Shown: piece by piece, positions 25,375 through 34,342 of the stretch
Layout: each line of letters opens with the position of its first letter
How positions within the stretch are numbered: position 1 is the first letter of the stretch
Assembly (NCBI GenBank): GCA_902772845.1
Contig: CACYCI010000123.1
Span: forward strand, 1 to 34,342
Source: an uncultured Ruminococcus sp.
GTDB lineage: Bacteria > Bacillota > Clostridia > Oscillospirales > CAG-382
Length of the DNA stretch: 34,342 nt
Direction of reading: 5' to 3'
Notes under the pieces: model-generated
Database searches by the model: none
What the model was told of the DNA's origin: nothing
Seen by the model: only the letters and a program-made list of their open reading frames with translations
Program-made: the position numbers and the translations under genes

Positions 25375-26766
25375 TCATTCCCATTCGAACACGAACTGTT
25401 CGTGAAGCGCGTCCGTCATACCCGTGAGATACGCTGTCAGCGGAGAGACGCCGTAAAGCCCTATATCGCTGCCGACCGCGGACATGATATCGTTGGGATA
25501 ATAATGCGCGAGCGACTCGGCGGCGGACTCGCTGATATTCTCGCCGTAAAGGTCGACCGCGCCGAAAAGGTGAAGTATTTCATGCGCGTAAGTGCACTCG
25601 CCGCAATAGAATTCGTATTTTTTATCTTCCGACCGGTAAAACAGCGCACGTTCACAGCTGTATGCTTCCCAATCGAAATCGTTCGAATCGCATTCGAGCG
25701 CGTAAGACCTGCCCGGCTTGTTCAGATGGAGCAGTACGCAATAGTTTTCGTATGACTCCAATTCGAAATATTCCGCAACGTAATTCTGCAGACTGCCGAA
25801 TACGGTCGAGTTGAACAGCAGGTCTATACGCACGAAACCTTCGGGCGAATCCGGGAGCTTTTCCGAAGTGGAAAGCCGCGGCGACGTGACTTGATCCGTA
25901 ATGACGAACCGAACGTCGGAACCGTATGATGCCGCGGCGCTTTTTATGAACTCCGCGGCTGCCCCGACTTTATCGAGTTCCGCTTTTATATCTTTCTCGT
26001 CCCACGAAGATACGCCGTCGTCTATGAAAACGTTGATAAGCAGGCATTCCCCTTTGAGAGACGCAGCGCTGCCGATCCCCGCGGTCGTATATTGCGGCGT
26101 GTACTCCGCGTTGCGGAACGCAAAGAAACACGGCCTGTTCAGGCGCCAGCCGTCGGCTGTGAGCGTGAATCCCGCTTCGTGCTCGGCTCCGGAAATATCC
26201 GGCACCGCGACAGCCGCGCTTTGTTCGCCAAACTCTTTAACGTAAGCGCTGCCGATCACCAAAGTCGCCGCCGGTGCGGGCGTAAAATGAAAGCTGTATT
26301 TCGCCTGCTCGCCTGATAATAGCACAAATTTTGTACCATATTCGGGATATGCGGAATATTCTTCCGCCCCGGACGGCAGATAGACCGAGCAGAGATCGTC
26401 CCACAGCGTTTGAGAAAGGTAATAGCGGTTTTGCGGAGACACGGTGCGCGCGGCGAATTTATCGGCACCGACGCGTTCTCCTTCGAAAATCCCGCCCATC
26501 ACGAGCAATTCGGTGAAAGCCAGGTCTTTTTCGAGCAGCTCCTGCGCATCCTGCAAAAACAGTTCGCGTTCGTCCGGCTCCGGGTCGGACGGCTCTTCCG
26601 GAACGGAAGACGACTCTTCGCTTTCGGAGGCAGTGCCGGAAGACGGCTCGGAAAGTTCCGGCGAAGCCGCTTCATCAGCAGAAGGCGATATTTTTTTGCC
26701 GCAGGCGCCGAGCAGCAGGCACAGCGCGAGCAGCGCGGCTAACAATGCCGATCGATTTGATTTCAT
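25375..26766 (-). CDS. Lipoprotein with metzincin-like zinc protease site
   Basis: A 463-residue surface lipoprotein. Residues 1-22 are a lipoprotein signal ending in the lipobox LLGAC (C22). A Ser/Glu/Pro/Asp-rich linker spans about 28-66. The next ~160 residues form a soluble domain with the recurrent pattern of IseA/NTF2-like modules (weak guess). The C-terminal domain carries HEILHLFGAVD (395-405), matching the metzincin pattern HExxHxxGxxH/D with Asp as third ligand, and NDIMS (425-429), which could be the Met-turn. Six cysteines follow the lipid anchor. GGTGAT precedes the ATG. It lies 59 bases after the DUF2344 gene and 34 before pyrH. An extracellular zinc peptidase is inferred; substrate unknown. 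Confidence 0.78.
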   Translation of the reverse strand: MKSNRSALLAALLALCLLLGACGKKISPSADEAASPELSEPSSGTASESEESSSVPEEPSDPEPDERELFLQDAQELLEKDLAFTELLVMGGIFEGERVGADKFAARTVSPQNRYYLSQTLWDDLCSVYLPSGAEEYSAYPEYGTKFVLLSGEQAKYSFHFTPAPAATLVIGSAYVKEFGEQSAAVAVPDISGAEHEAGFTLTADGWRLNRPCFFAFRNAEYTPQYTTAGIGSAASLKGECLLINVFIDDGVSSWDEKDIKAELDKVGAAAEFIKSAAASYGSDVRFVITDQVTSPRLSTSEKLPDSPEGFVRIDLLFNSTVFGSLQNYVAEYFELESYENYCVLLHLNKPGRSYALECDSNDFDWEAYSCERALFYRSEDKKYEFYCGECTYAHEILHLFGAVDLYGENISESAAESLAHYYPNDIMSAVGSDIGLYGVSPLTAYLTGMTDALHEQFVFEWE

Positions 26767-26825
26767 TATAACATCACCGTTTTAATAATGCAAGTTTTTT
26801 ATATTGACGAATATGTTTTTTTACG

Positions 26826-27455
26826 TTATTCGAGCGTTTCACCGTCGGCGGTGAGCAGCGCGGTGCGTACTATGCGGCTATCTGTGATCTTTTCGCCCAG
26901 AAAATCGGTGAGATAGCGCAAATTAAGGTGTTCGCCGCTTCCGCAGGCGCAGCGCAGGAACAGCCGCACGCCGCTTTCGAACGGCTCAAAACGCATGGAA
27001 CGTATAAGCGGAGATATATCGGTGAGGACGTCGCCTTTTTTGCTCTTCTTCACCACGTTTATACTTCCCGAAAGCGCGGCTTTTATTTCATCCGCGCCAA
27101 GCGGCGTGAAAAGGTCCACGATGTAATCCGCAAGCGCGAGCTCGCTTGCCTTCCTGACCGGCGCGGCGGCACGGATCACCGGCAGACATTCCGGGAACGC
27201 GCTCCGCAGCTTTTCGGTGATGGTTTCGTACGGAAGATCATCTTCGGAAAAGAAATCGAATATTTCGCATTCGCTTTCCTGATACACCGAAAGCGAAACG
27301 GCGAACGCCAACTTTATGTGCGGGTTGAATCCTTCGGTATAGCACGGGCGTATGCCGCTGCGAAGTATGGCGCGGAACACCGTGCGCTGAAGATCGAGAT
27401 GCGAAATATAGGCGGCGACGCCCTGTTTTTTAAAGAAAACTCTTACCGGCAGCAA
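26826..27455 (-). CDS. DUF2344/TIGR03936 radical SAM-associated protein (TTG start)
   Basis: A 209-residue protein of the DUF2344 family, found next to or fused with TIGR03960-type radical SAM proteins. Its role is not established; it has been presumed to work with its radical SAM partner. Seen: N-terminal [20 protein letters not shown] in two parts, then AILRSGIRPCYTEGFNPHIKLAFA, the most conserved family stretch. The start is a TTG at 27455 with GGAGGTG nine bases upstream, both inside the end of the radical SAM gene (13-base overlap); no in-frame ATG matches the family N-terminus. A CTG follows directly and is less likely. Confidence 0.88.
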   Translation of the reverse strand: MLPVRVFFKKQGVAAYISHLDLQRTVFRAILRSGIRPCYTEGFNPHIKLAFAVSLSVYQESECEIFDFFSEDDLPYETITEKLRSAFPECLPVIRAAAPVRKASELALADYIVDLFTPLGADEIKAALSGSINVVKKSKKGDVLTDISPLIRSMRFEPFESGVRLFLRCACGSGEHLNLRYLTDFLGEKITDSRIVRTALLTADGETLE

Positions 27456-29266
27456 CGTCTTTCACCTCCCAGCGCGTTTGCTCCGCAAGCCGAACACTTG
27501 GTGCGGCAATCGGGCGTCGTCTCGCCGCGGCGGGCTTTTTCGCTTTCGTTTATCAAAAAGCGTTTGCTGACGCCGCACGATATGTGGTCCCACGGAAGTA
27601 CTTCGCCGTAATCGCGGCGGCGGTTGGCGTAAAACGATTCGTCTATGCCGACCGACGCGAAAATATCGTGCCAGTTTTCCGCGGAAAAGAATTCGTCCCA
27701 GCTGTCGAAACGTTGGCCGCGGCGGACGGCTTCCGCCACCGCTTTGCACAGGCGGCGGTCTCCGCGTGCGAATACGCCTTCCAGGTGCGAAACTTCGGCT
27801 GTATGGTAGTTATAGGTTATCTTGCGGGATCTTATCTCTCCGCGGAGCAGTTGCTGCTTACGCTGAAGCTCTTCCACGGTGTCCTGCGGTTCCCACTGGA
27901 ACGGCGTGAACGGCTTGGGTACGAAGCACGAAACCGATACCGTGACTCCCACGGCTTTGCCGCCGAATTCGCCGATTATACTGCCCGCGAGCTTTGCGAT
28001 GCCCGCGATATCTTCGTCGGTCTCGGTGGGGAGTCCGTTCATAAAGTAAAGCTTTACGTTCTGCCTGCCGTTTTCAAAAGCCATACGGCAGGAACGCAAT
28101 ATCTCTTCTTCCGTAACGTTTTTGTTTATCACGTCGCGCAAGCGCTGTGTCCCGGCTTCCGGCGCGAAAGTCAGGCCGGATTTGCGCACAGACATAACCT
28201 TTTTCATAAGGTCGGCGTAGAACGCGTCTATGCGCATGGAAGGCAGCGAAAGCCCCACTTTTTGTTTTTCGGTCCAGGTAAGGAGTTTATCGACAAGCTC
28301 GTCGATATGCGAATAATCGGATATGGAAAGCGACGCAAGCGACATTTCGTCGTAACCCGTAGCGGCTATGCTGCGGCGCGCGCACTCGTCGAGCACGTCC
28401 ACCGATTTTTCGCGGTAAGGCCTGTAGACCATGCCCGCCTGGCAGAAACGGCAGCCGCGTATGCAGCCGCGGAACACTTCAAGCGTAACTCTGTCGTGCA
28501 CGGCTTCTATGTACGGCATCTCGAATTCGGTGGGGAACGGCGAACGGTCAAGATCGGACATTATACGCTTTTCCACCACCGCGGGAACGTCTTCGTATTT
28601 CGGGGTTATGGATCTGACCGTGCCGTCTTCGTTATACGAAATATCGTAAAGCGAAGGCACGTACGTACCTTTTATGTGCGAAGCAAGGCGCAGGAAGTCC
28701 GCCTTTTTCACGCCGTTCTTGCGGCATTCGCGGTACAGCGCGGCTATCTCGCACAGATGCTCTTCGCCTTCGCCTATGGAAAACAGATCAAAGAAATCCG
28801 CCACGGGTTCGGGATTGTACGCGCACGGTCCGCCGCCGATTATGAGCGGGTCGTCCTCGCCGCGTTCGCTCGCGTACCAGGGTATCCCCGCGAGATCGAG
28901 CATATTGACGGCGTTGGTGTACGAAAGCTCATACTGCAGCGTGAACGCGATTATATCGAATTCGCCGAGCGGGTCGCCGCTTTCGAGCGCGTACAGAGGC
29001 AGACGGTTTTCGCGCAGGAGCTTTTCCATATCGTCCCACGGGGCGTAGGCGCGTTCGCACCACAGATAGTCGAGCTTGTTCAGACAATGCATGAGTATTT
29101 TCACGCCGAGGTTGGACATCCCTATCTCGTACGTATCCGGGAAACAAAAGCACATACGCAGATCGACCGCGTTTTTGTCTTTGTATGTACAGCCGTATTC
29201 GCCGCCGGTATATCTTCCGGGGCGTTCGACTTTTTTCAGCAAGGGTAGGTATTCGTCCTTTATCAT
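27443..29266 (-). CDS. TIGR03960-type B12-binding-domain radical SAM protein
   Basis: A 607-residue radical SAM enzyme. The N-terminal ~200 residues form a cobalamin-binding-like Rossmann domain ([33 protein letters not shown]). The radical SAM core has C268, C272 and C275 in the [14 protein letters not shown] motif. A further cysteine pair and Cys-rich C-terminus ([13 protein letters not shown]) may bind metal. The TIGR03960 family is known by sequence; the reaction is not established. The ATG overlaps the uvrA stop by four bases (ATGA) with GAGGTG upstream. It is followed by its usual partner, the DUF2344 gene. In many Firmicutes these two precede rng and rplU, which are absent here. Confidence 0.92.
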   Translation of the reverse strand: MIKDEYLPLLKKVERPGRYTGGEYGCTYKDKNAVDLRMCFCFPDTYEIGMSNLGVKILMHCLNKLDYLWCERAYAPWDDMEKLLRENRLPLYALESGDPLGEFDIIAFTLQYELSYTNAVNMLDLAGIPWYASERGEDDPLIIGGGPCAYNPEPVADFFDLFSIGEGEEHLCEIAALYRECRKNGVKKADFLRLASHIKGTYVPSLYDISYNEDGTVRSITPKYEDVPAVVEKRIMSDLDRSPFPTEFEMPYIEAVHDRVTLEVFRGCIRGCRFCQAGMVYRPYREKSVDVLDECARRSIAATGYDEMSLASLSISDYSHIDELVDKLLTWTEKQKVGLSLPSMRIDAFYADLMKKVMSVRKSGLTFAPEAGTQRLRDVINKNVTEEEILRSCRMAFENGRQNVKLYFMNGLPTETDEDIAGIAKLAGSIIGEFGGKAVGVTVSVSCFVPKPFTPFQWEPQDTVEELQRKQQLLRGEIRSRKITYNYHTAEVSHLEGVFARGDRRLCKAVAEAVRRGQRFDSWDEFFSAENWHDIFASVGIDESFYANRRRDYGEVLPWDHISCGVSKRFLINESEKARRGETTPDCRTKCSACGANALGGERRCCR

Positions 29267-32088
29267 TTCTTTTTAAGCACCTCTCTGAGATATTCGCCGG
29301 TGGCGGATCCCGGGGCGTTCGATACTTGCTCGGGCGTGCCGCACGCTATGACCGTGCCGCCTTTTTCGCCGCCTTCGGGTCCGAGATCGATAATATAGTC
29401 CGCGGTCTTGATAAGGTCGAGATTATGTTCTATGACCACCACGGTATTGCCGGAATCCACCAGCTTTTGAAGCACTTCGCCCAGCTTTTCGACGTCGGCG
29501 GAATGCAGCCCGGTGGTCGGTTCGTCGAGTATATAAAGCGTTTTACCCGTAGAACGGCGCGAAAGCTCGGTCGCAAGTTTTACGCGCTGCGCTTCCCCGC
29601 CGGAAAGCGTAGTCGCCGGCTGACCGATCTTGATATAGCCGAGTCCGACTTCCTGCAGCGTAGAAAGCTTGCGGTAAAGCGACGGGTAATTCTTGAAAAA
29701 TTCAAGTCCTTCGTCAACAGTCATTTCGAGCACGTCGAAGATCGACTTGCCTTTATATTTTATCTCGAGCGTTTCGCGGTTATAGCGTTTGCCCTTGCAC
29801 ACGTCGCAGGTGACGTAAACGTCGGGGAGAAAATGCATTTCTATGGCTATGGTGCCGCCGCCTTCGCAGGATTCGCACCTGCCGCCCTTGATGTTGAACG
29901 AAAATCTGCCGTCCTTGTAGCCGCGCGCCTTCGCTTCGGGAGTAGAAGCGAAAATGGAGCGTATATCGGTAAACATACCGGTATAGGTGGCGGGATTTGA
30001 GCGCGGATTGCGTCCTATGGGCGACTGGTCGATATTTATCACCTTGTCTATATTCTCTATCCCGTCTATGCGGTCGTGCTTTCCCGGCAGCAGCGAATAG
30101 CGCCCGAGCGCACGTCCGGCCGCCTTGTACAGCACCGAATTGACTAACGACGACTTGCCCGAGCCGCTTACGCCGGTAACGCATATGAAACAGCCGAGCG
30201 GAAAAGCGACGTCTATGTTTTTAAGGTTGTTTTCACGCGCGCCGCGCACCGTGAGGAACGACCCGTTCCCCTTGCGGCGTACATCCGGGACCGCTATGCG
30301 GCGTCTGCCCGAAAGGAACGCGCCCGTGATCGAATCAGTGCAAGCGGCGACTTCGGCAGGGGTGCCGGCGCAGACGATCTCGCCGCCGTGCACGCCCGCG
30401 CCCGGACCAATATCCACTATATAATCGGCTTCACGCATGGTCTCTTCGTCGTGTTCTACGACAATGACCGTGTTGCCCAGGTCGCGCAAGTCCTTGAGCG
30501 TGGCTATGAGCTTGCCGTTATCGCGCTGGTGAAGCCCTATCGACGGTTCGTCGAGCACGTACATAACGCCGACGAGCGCGGAGCCGATCTGCGTGGCGAG
30601 CCGTATACGCTGTGCCTCGCCGCCGGAAAGCGAACCCGCGGAGCGCGCCAGAGTAAGATATTCAAGGCCGACGGAATTAAGGAACCCGAGCCGCGCTTTT
30701 ATTTCTTTTACTATTTCTTTGGAGATCTTTTGCTGAGTAGGCGTAAGCTTGAGTTCTTCAAAGAATTTCAGCGCGCGTTCCACCGGCAAGCGGCATAGCT
30801 CCATTATGTTGAGTCCCCCTACGGTAACGGCGAGCGATTCCTTTTTAAGCCGCATCCCTTCGCACACCGGGCACGGGACGTTTTCCATAAGTTCTTCGTA
30901 AGCGGCGCGCTGATCCATATCGGTGCACTGCTCGTAGCGGCGCATTATCGTGCCGACGACCCCGTCGTACTTGGGTTCGCCTATGGCGCGGCGCTTTCCG
31001 CCGGTGTTGCGGATGTTGCCGTATAGCAGTACGTTGTACGCTTCCGGCGTGTAATCTTTTATGGGCGTGTGGATATCAAATCCGTAGAACCTTCCCAGCA
31101 GATTGAAGAAATTGCCCGAATACGAGCCGGGTTCAATGGATTTGAAGCCGTTGACGCAGATAGCGCCGTTGAACAGCGAACGCGTGGTATCGGGAATAAT
31201 TTTTTCGGGCGAAGGCACGTATGATTCACCAAGCCCCTGGCAGGCGTCGCAGGCGCCGGCGGGCGCGTTGAACGAAAACATACGCGGAGTGAGTTCGCCT
31301 ATGGAAACGCCGTGCGTCTTGCAGGCGTAATTCTGAGAAAACAGCATTTCGTCTTCTTCGCCGTCCGGCAAAACGACTATTATCTTGATTATCCCTTCCG
31401 AAAGGTTTGAGGCAGTCTCTATACTGTCGGTAAGGCGCGAGCGGATGTTTTCGCGATCCATCACAAGACGGTCGACGACTATGTCTATATTATGTTTTTT
31501 GTTTTTGTCAAGCTCTATTTTTTCGCCGACGTCATACATCAGCCCGTCTATACGCACGCGGACATAGCCGGAACGGCGGGCGTCGTCTATGACTTTTTCG
31601 TGCATGCCCTTTTTTTCTTTTACCACGGGTGCAAGCACCATAAAGCGCGTGCCGTCTTCGAATTCGAGTATATGATCGACTATCTCGTCAACGCTCTGCT
31701 GATCGATGACCTCGCCGCATATCGGGCAATGCGGAACGCCTATGTTGGCGTAAAGCAGGCGCAGATAATCGTATATCTCGGTGACCGTGCCGACCGTAGA
31801 ACGCGGGTTGCGCGCGGTCGTCTTCTGGTCTATGGAAATTGAAGGCGAAAGCCCTTCTATGCTTTCGACGTCCGGCTTGTCGAGCTGGCCGAGGAACTGG
31901 CGGGCATACGACGAAAGCGATTCCACAAAGCGGCGGTGGCCTTCGGCGTATAGCGTATCGAACGCCAGCGATGATTTCCCTGACCCCGAAAGCCCTGTCA
32001 TGACTATGAATTTATCGCGCGGGAGCGTGAGCGAAACGTTCTTAAGATTATGCACCCGCGCGCCTTTTATTACTATGTTTTCTGCCAT
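29263..32088 (-). CDS. uvrA: Excinuclease ABC subunit A
   Basis: DNA damage sensor of nucleotide excision repair. The product is 941 residues, the normal size. Two ABC ATPase halves are visible: Walker [10 protein letters not shown] (from residue 32) and GVSGSGKSS, signatures [12 protein letters not shown] and [12 protein letters not shown], and Walker B VLDEPS/ILDEPT. Zinc modules include CPIC early, CDAC, CPVC, and the second-half CESC...CDVC pairs. The UvrB-binding and insertion regions appear intact. The ATG follows the uvrB stop by seven bases with GAGG upstream, and the stop overlaps the next gene by four bases. Confidence 0.98.
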   Translation of the reverse strand: MAENIVIKGARVHNLKNVSLTLPRDKFIVMTGLSGSGKSSLAFDTLYAEGHRRFVESLSSYARQFLGQLDKPDVESIEGLSPSISIDQKTTARNPRSTVGTVTEIYDYLRLLYANIGVPHCPICGEVIDQQSVDEIVDHILEFEDGTRFMVLAPVVKEKKGMHEKVIDDARRSGYVRVRIDGLMYDVGEKIELDKNKKHNIDIVVDRLVMDRENIRSRLTDSIETASNLSEGIIKIIVVLPDGEEDEMLFSQNYACKTHGVSIGELTPRMFSFNAPAGACDACQGLGESYVPSPEKIIPDTTRSLFNGAICVNGFKSIEPGSYSGNFFNLLGRFYGFDIHTPIKDYTPEAYNVLLYGNIRNTGGKRRAIGEPKYDGVVGTIMRRYEQCTDMDQRAAYEELMENVPCPVCEGMRLKKESLAVTVGGLNIMELCRLPVERALKFFEELKLTPTQQKISKEIVKEIKARLGFLNSVGLEYLTLARSAGSLSGGEAQRIRLATQIGSALVGVMYVLDEPSIGLHQRDNGKLIATLKDLRDLGNTVIVVEHDEETMREADYIVDIGPGAGVHGGEIVCAGTPAEVAACTDSITGAFLSGRRRIAVPDVRRKGNGSFLTVRGARENNLKNIDVAFPLGCFICVTGVSGSGKSSLVNSVLYKAAGRALGRYSLLPGKHDRIDGIENIDKVINIDQSPIGRNPRSNPATYTGMFTDIRSIFASTPEAKARGYKDGRFSFNIKGGRCESCEGGGTIAIEMHFLPDVYVTCDVCKGKRYNRETLEIKYKGKSIFDVLEMTVDEGLEFFKNYPSLYRKLSTLQEVGLGYIKIGQPATTLSGGEAQRVKLATELSRRSTGKTLYILDEPTTGLHSADVEKLGEVLQKLVDSGNTVVVIEHNLDLIKTADYIIDLGPEGGEKGGTVIACGTPEQVSNAPGSATGEYLREVLKKK

Positions 32089-32095
32089 ATAAACC

Positions 32096-34048
32096 TCACA
32101 TCAGCCGTTTTATTCTGTCTCGGAGCACGGCAGCGGATTCGAAATCCAGCTCTTTTGCCGCCTGCTTCATATCCTTGGTAAGCTTGTCTATAAGTTTCTT
32201 GCGCTCGGTCGCCGTGAGCTTGCCCGTATCCACTTCTTTTATCTCTTCCGCCGCGGATACCGCAAGCGGCATACGGATCTCTTTTACAATGGTCTTGGGC
32301 GTTATGCCGTGCGCCTTGTTGTAATCGTCCTGTATGCGGCGGCGGCGTTCCGTTTCGCGGATAGCCCTTTCCATGGAACCGGTGACGGTGTCGGCGTACA
32401 TTATGACCTTGCCGTTGACGTTGCGCGCCGTTCTGCCTATGGTTTGTATCAGCGAAGATTCGCTGCGCAGGAAACCTTCTTTATCGGCGTCTATTATCGC
32501 CACCAGCGATACTTCGGGCAGGTCCAGCCCTTCGCGCAGAAGGTTTATGCCTATAAGCACGTCGAATTCGCCTTTTCTCAGGTCGCGCAATATCTCCATA
32601 CGCTCGATCGTCTCTATATCGTAATGCATATAGCGGCACTTGATATCGTAGCTTTCGAGATAATCGCAAAGGTCTTCCGCCATGTGCTTGGTGAGCGTGG
32701 TGACCAGCACGCGCTCGCCGCGTTCGCTGCGGGCGCGGATCTCGCCCATAAGATCGTCGATCTGCCCTTTGACCGGGCGCACCTCGATTTCGGGATCGAG
32801 CAGCCCCGTGGGGCGGATGATCTGTTCGGCGGTCTGCAAAGCACGCTCTTTTTCAAAGTCGCCGGGAGTTGCCGAAACGTATATAGTCTGCCCTTTTTTC
32901 TGCAGGAATTCATCAAACTTGAGCGGGCGGTTATCGTATGCGGAAGGCAGACGGAAACCGTAATCTATAAGATTTTTCTTGCGCGCCGTGTCCCCGCGCG
33001 ACATACCGCGCACCTGCGGCACCGTGACGTGGCTTTCGTCTATGAACATAAGAATATCGGCGGGCAGATAATCGAGCAGCGTGTAGGGAGTGGAGCCGGG
33101 AGCTCTGCCCGAAAGCACGCGCGAATAGTTTTCCACGCCCGAACAGTAGCCGATCTCGCGGATCTGCTCTATATCGTAATTGACGCGTTCGGTTATGCGC
33201 TGCGCTTCTACGTACATGCCCTGTTCTTCGAACCAGGCGGCGCGTTCGGCTTTTTCGCTTTCTATTTCTTTAAGCGCCCTTTCACGGCGCTCAGCACCGG
33301 TGACGTAGTGGCTCGCGGGCCAGATATCTATGTTTTTCAGCCGGGTGACGGCTTCGCCGGTGACGGTGTTGATAACGGAAATGCGTTCTATCTCGTCGCC
33401 CCAGAATTCCACGCGCACCGCGTCGGTAGACGTATTGGAGGGGAATATTTCCAACGTGTCGCCGCGCGCACGGAAAGTGTTGCGGTCAAGGTCTATATCG
33501 CAGCGGTTGTATTGTATGGCGACGAGCCGTTTTATCACGTCGTCGCGTGAGATATGCTGCCCCGCGTACAGCGCGACCATGTGGCGCTGGTATTCTTCCG
33601 GATCGCCCAGCGAATATATGCACGACACGGAAGAGACTATTATAACGTCGCGCCGCTCGAACAACGCCGAAGTCGCCGAATGGCGCAGCTTGTCTATTTC
33701 TTTGTTTATAGACGCGTCTTTTTCTATGTAAATATCCTTACCGGGGACGTACGCTTCCGGCTGGTAATAATCGTAATAGCTTACAAAGTATTCCACTGCG
33801 TTGTTGGGGAAAAACTCTTTGAATTCCGAACACAACTGCGCAGCCAGCGTTTTGTTGTGCGCAAGCACTAACGTGGGCTTGTTGACGTTGGCTATAACGT
33901 TAGCCATCGTAAACGTCTTGCCCGAGCCGGTGACGCCGAGCAGCACCTGGTCGGAATACCCTTTGAGCACGCCTTCGGTGAGCTTTTCTATTGCCTGCGG
34001 CTGGTCGCCGGTCGGCGCGTATTCCGAAACGAGTTCAAAATGATCCAT
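32096..34048 (-). CDS. uvrB: Excinuclease ABC subunit B
   Basis: Damage-verifying helicase-like subunit of excision repair. The product is 650 residues. Seen: TGDQPQAI, Walker A GVTGSGKT (K44), the beta-hairpin [17 protein letters not shown]-type motif FIDESHV, the motif V/VI region [13 protein letters not shown] and QTIGRTARN, and the C-terminal UVR motif ([18 protein letters not shown]) that binds UvrA or UvrC. GGAGG lies 10 bases before the ATG. It is the first gene of the long minus-strand block and follows an extended -10 promoter. No LexA/DinR operator of the GAAC-N4-GTTC type is visible, so SOS control is not evident. Confidence 0.98.
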   Translation of the reverse strand: MDHFELVSEYAPTGDQPQAIEKLTEGVLKGYSDQVLLGVTGSGKTFTMANVIANVNKPTLVLAHNKTLAAQLCSEFKEFFPNNAVEYFVSYYDYYQPEAYVPGKDIYIEKDASINKEIDKLRHSATSALFERRDVIIVSSVSCIYSLGDPEEYQRHMVALYAGQHISRDDVIKRLVAIQYNRCDIDLDRNTFRARGDTLEIFPSNTSTDAVRVEFWGDEIERISVINTVTGEAVTRLKNIDIWPASHYVTGAERRERALKEIESEKAERAAWFEEQGMYVEAQRITERVNYDIEQIREIGYCSGVENYSRVLSGRAPGSTPYTLLDYLPADILMFIDESHVTVPQVRGMSRGDTARKKNLIDYGFRLPSAYDNRPLKFDEFLQKKGQTIYVSATPGDFEKERALQTAEQIIRPTGLLDPEIEVRPVKGQIDDLMGEIRARSERGERVLVTTLTKHMAEDLCDYLESYDIKCRYMHYDIETIERMEILRDLRKGEFDVLIGINLLREGLDLPEVSLVAIIDADKEGFLRSESSLIQTIGRTARNVNGKVIMYADTVTGSMERAIRETERRRRIQDDYNKAHGITPKTIVKEIRMPLAVSAAEEIKEVDTGKLTATERKKLIDKLTKDMKQAAKELDFESAAVLRDRIKRLM

Positions 34049-34089
34049 TTGCGCCGCGCCTCCTTTTTTCTTGTTTTGGTCAGTTTGTT

Positions 34090-34098
34090 ATTATACCA
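34090..34098 (-). promoter_or_regulatory. Extended -10 promoter of uvrB and the minus-strand block
   Basis: Minus strand TGGTATAAT: perfect -10 TATAAT (34095-34090) with the extended -10 TG dinucleotide (34098-34097). The -35 region is only a T-rich TTTATT-like stretch, which extended -10 promoters tolerate. Predicted start near 34083, leader about 35 bases. Confidence 0.7.
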
Positions 34099-34176
34099 CG
34101 TTTTTGTAAAAAAATAAATAGATTTTGGGGAATTTTTTTACATAAGCAGTTCCGGGCGCAAAAAAGTGCGGGACGC

Positions 34177-34205
34177 AAAAAGGACGCTTACAGAGCGTCC
34201 TTTTT
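34177..34205 (-). terminator. Strong bidirectional intrinsic terminator
   Basis: AGGACGCT (34181-34188) pairs perfectly with AGCGTCCT (34194-34201) around the loop TACAG, with flanking A-run and T-run (34177-34180 and 34202-34205) extending the stem and giving a U-tract in both directions. On the minus strand it ends the zinc-ribbon gene, 32 bases after its stop, and insulates uvrB. Confidence 0.9.
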
Positions 34206-34236
34206 GTAGTCATTGTTGTTTGTTTACCTTTGTCCC

Positions 34237-34342
34237 TTAGTTCTGCTTCATGGCAGCGAAGCATTCACTGCAGTAAATAGGTCTGTCAGTGGTGGGCTGG
34301 AAAGGAACGGTAGCTTCTTTGCCGCATTTAGCGCAAACGCCG
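34237..34342 (-). CDS. CxxC-x17-CxxC zinc-ribbon protein, 5' end cut by window edge
   Basis: The last 34 codons of a small protein, ending GVCAKCGKEA...RPIYCSECFAAMKQN and stop TAA at 34239-34237. Four cysteines in the exact C-x2-C-x17-C-x2-C spacing form a zinc ribbon of a type known in short bacterial proteins described as CxxC-x17-CxxC domain proteins. Function is not known. The N-terminus lies outside the window. It is followed by the terminator at 34177-34205, so it probably belongs to a separate transcript from uvrB. Confidence 0.8.
   Translation of the reverse strand, partial: GVCAKCGKEATVPFQPTTDRPIYCSECFAAMKQN

Noticed and set aside
26765-26793. TTGCAT-17-TATAAT on the minus strand just before the lipoprotein gene
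   Set aside because: The -10 overlaps the start codon, so transcription would begin inside the coding region and the lipoprotein could not be made from it; the -35 matches only three of six bases.
26808-26832. Hairpin CGAATA/TATTCG at the DUF2344 gene stop
   Set aside because: AT-rich six-base stem with a 13-base loop and no T-run following on the minus strand; not a convincing terminator.
27584-29248. Plus-strand frame of 554 codons antisense to the radical SAM gene
   Set aside because: It covers almost exactly the coding span of the TIGR03960-type gene and has no motifs of its own.
32309-33550. Plus-strand frame of 413 codons antisense to uvrB
   Set aside because: Shadow of UvrB; no promoter, no ribosome site and no domain.
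34049-34140. LexA/DinR operator in the uvrB promoter
   Set aside because: No GAAC-N4-GTTC-like palindrome is present between the promoter and the uvrB start or just upstream.

Overview
The window is chromosomal DNA from a Gram-positive, endospore-lineage anaerobe, most probably class Clostridia of the Bacillota. This rests on several markers seen together: a PolC-type DNA polymerase III, AddA/AddB instead of RecBCD, a DnaD-plus-DnaI-type primosome pair, the sporulation signalling protein SpoIIR, and a dockerin-bearing secreted protein. The DNA is moderately GC-rich with GC-ending codons. I see no insertion sequences, phage genes, CRISPR arrays or rRNA. Genus cannot be told from the sequence alone.

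Layout: positions 1-64 hold the 5' part of an elongator tRNA-Met gene (minus strand) with a clear promoter. Next comes a small secreted dockerin/Ig-like protein (162-689, minus) behind a perfect-consensus promoter. A plus-strand operon, 931-5572, carries ddl, murI, a DUF1934 gene, a DnaD-domain gene, a DnaI/DnaC-type helicase loader and rnhA. It meets a very long minus-strand block head-on near 5590, where an imperfect hairpin may act as a two-way terminator.

The minus-strand block runs from uvrB (start 34048) to a 91-residue orphan (end 5605), about 28 kb. Read 5' to 3' it is uvrB, uvrA, a TIGR03960-type radical SAM gene, a DUF2344/TIGR03936 gene, a lipoprotein with a metzincin-like zinc site, pyrH, frr, uppS, cdsA, dxr, rseP, ispG, polC, a PHP phosphoesterase, ispE, spoIIR, addB, addA and the orphan. 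Most junctions overlap by 1-13 bases or are only a few bases apart, so much of it is probably co-transcribed and translationally coupled. Upstream of uvrB lie a strong bidirectional terminator and the 3' end of a small CxxC-x17-CxxC zinc-ribbon gene.

How the genes fit together: uvrA/uvrB (excision repair), addA/addB (double-strand break repair) and polC (replication) cover genome maintenance. The enzymes dxr, ispE and ispG of the MEP pathway supply isoprenoid precursor, uppS turns it into the undecaprenyl carrier, and ddl and murI supply D-amino acids for the wall, with cdsA supplying phospholipid. pyrH and frr serve nucleotide synthesis and ribosome recycling. spoIIR ties the block to sporulation. 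The least explained parts are the metzincin-like lipoprotein sitting where rpsB-tsf is usually found, the 91-residue orphan coupled to addA, the stand-alone PHP enzyme next to polC, and the small dockerin/Ig-like protein.
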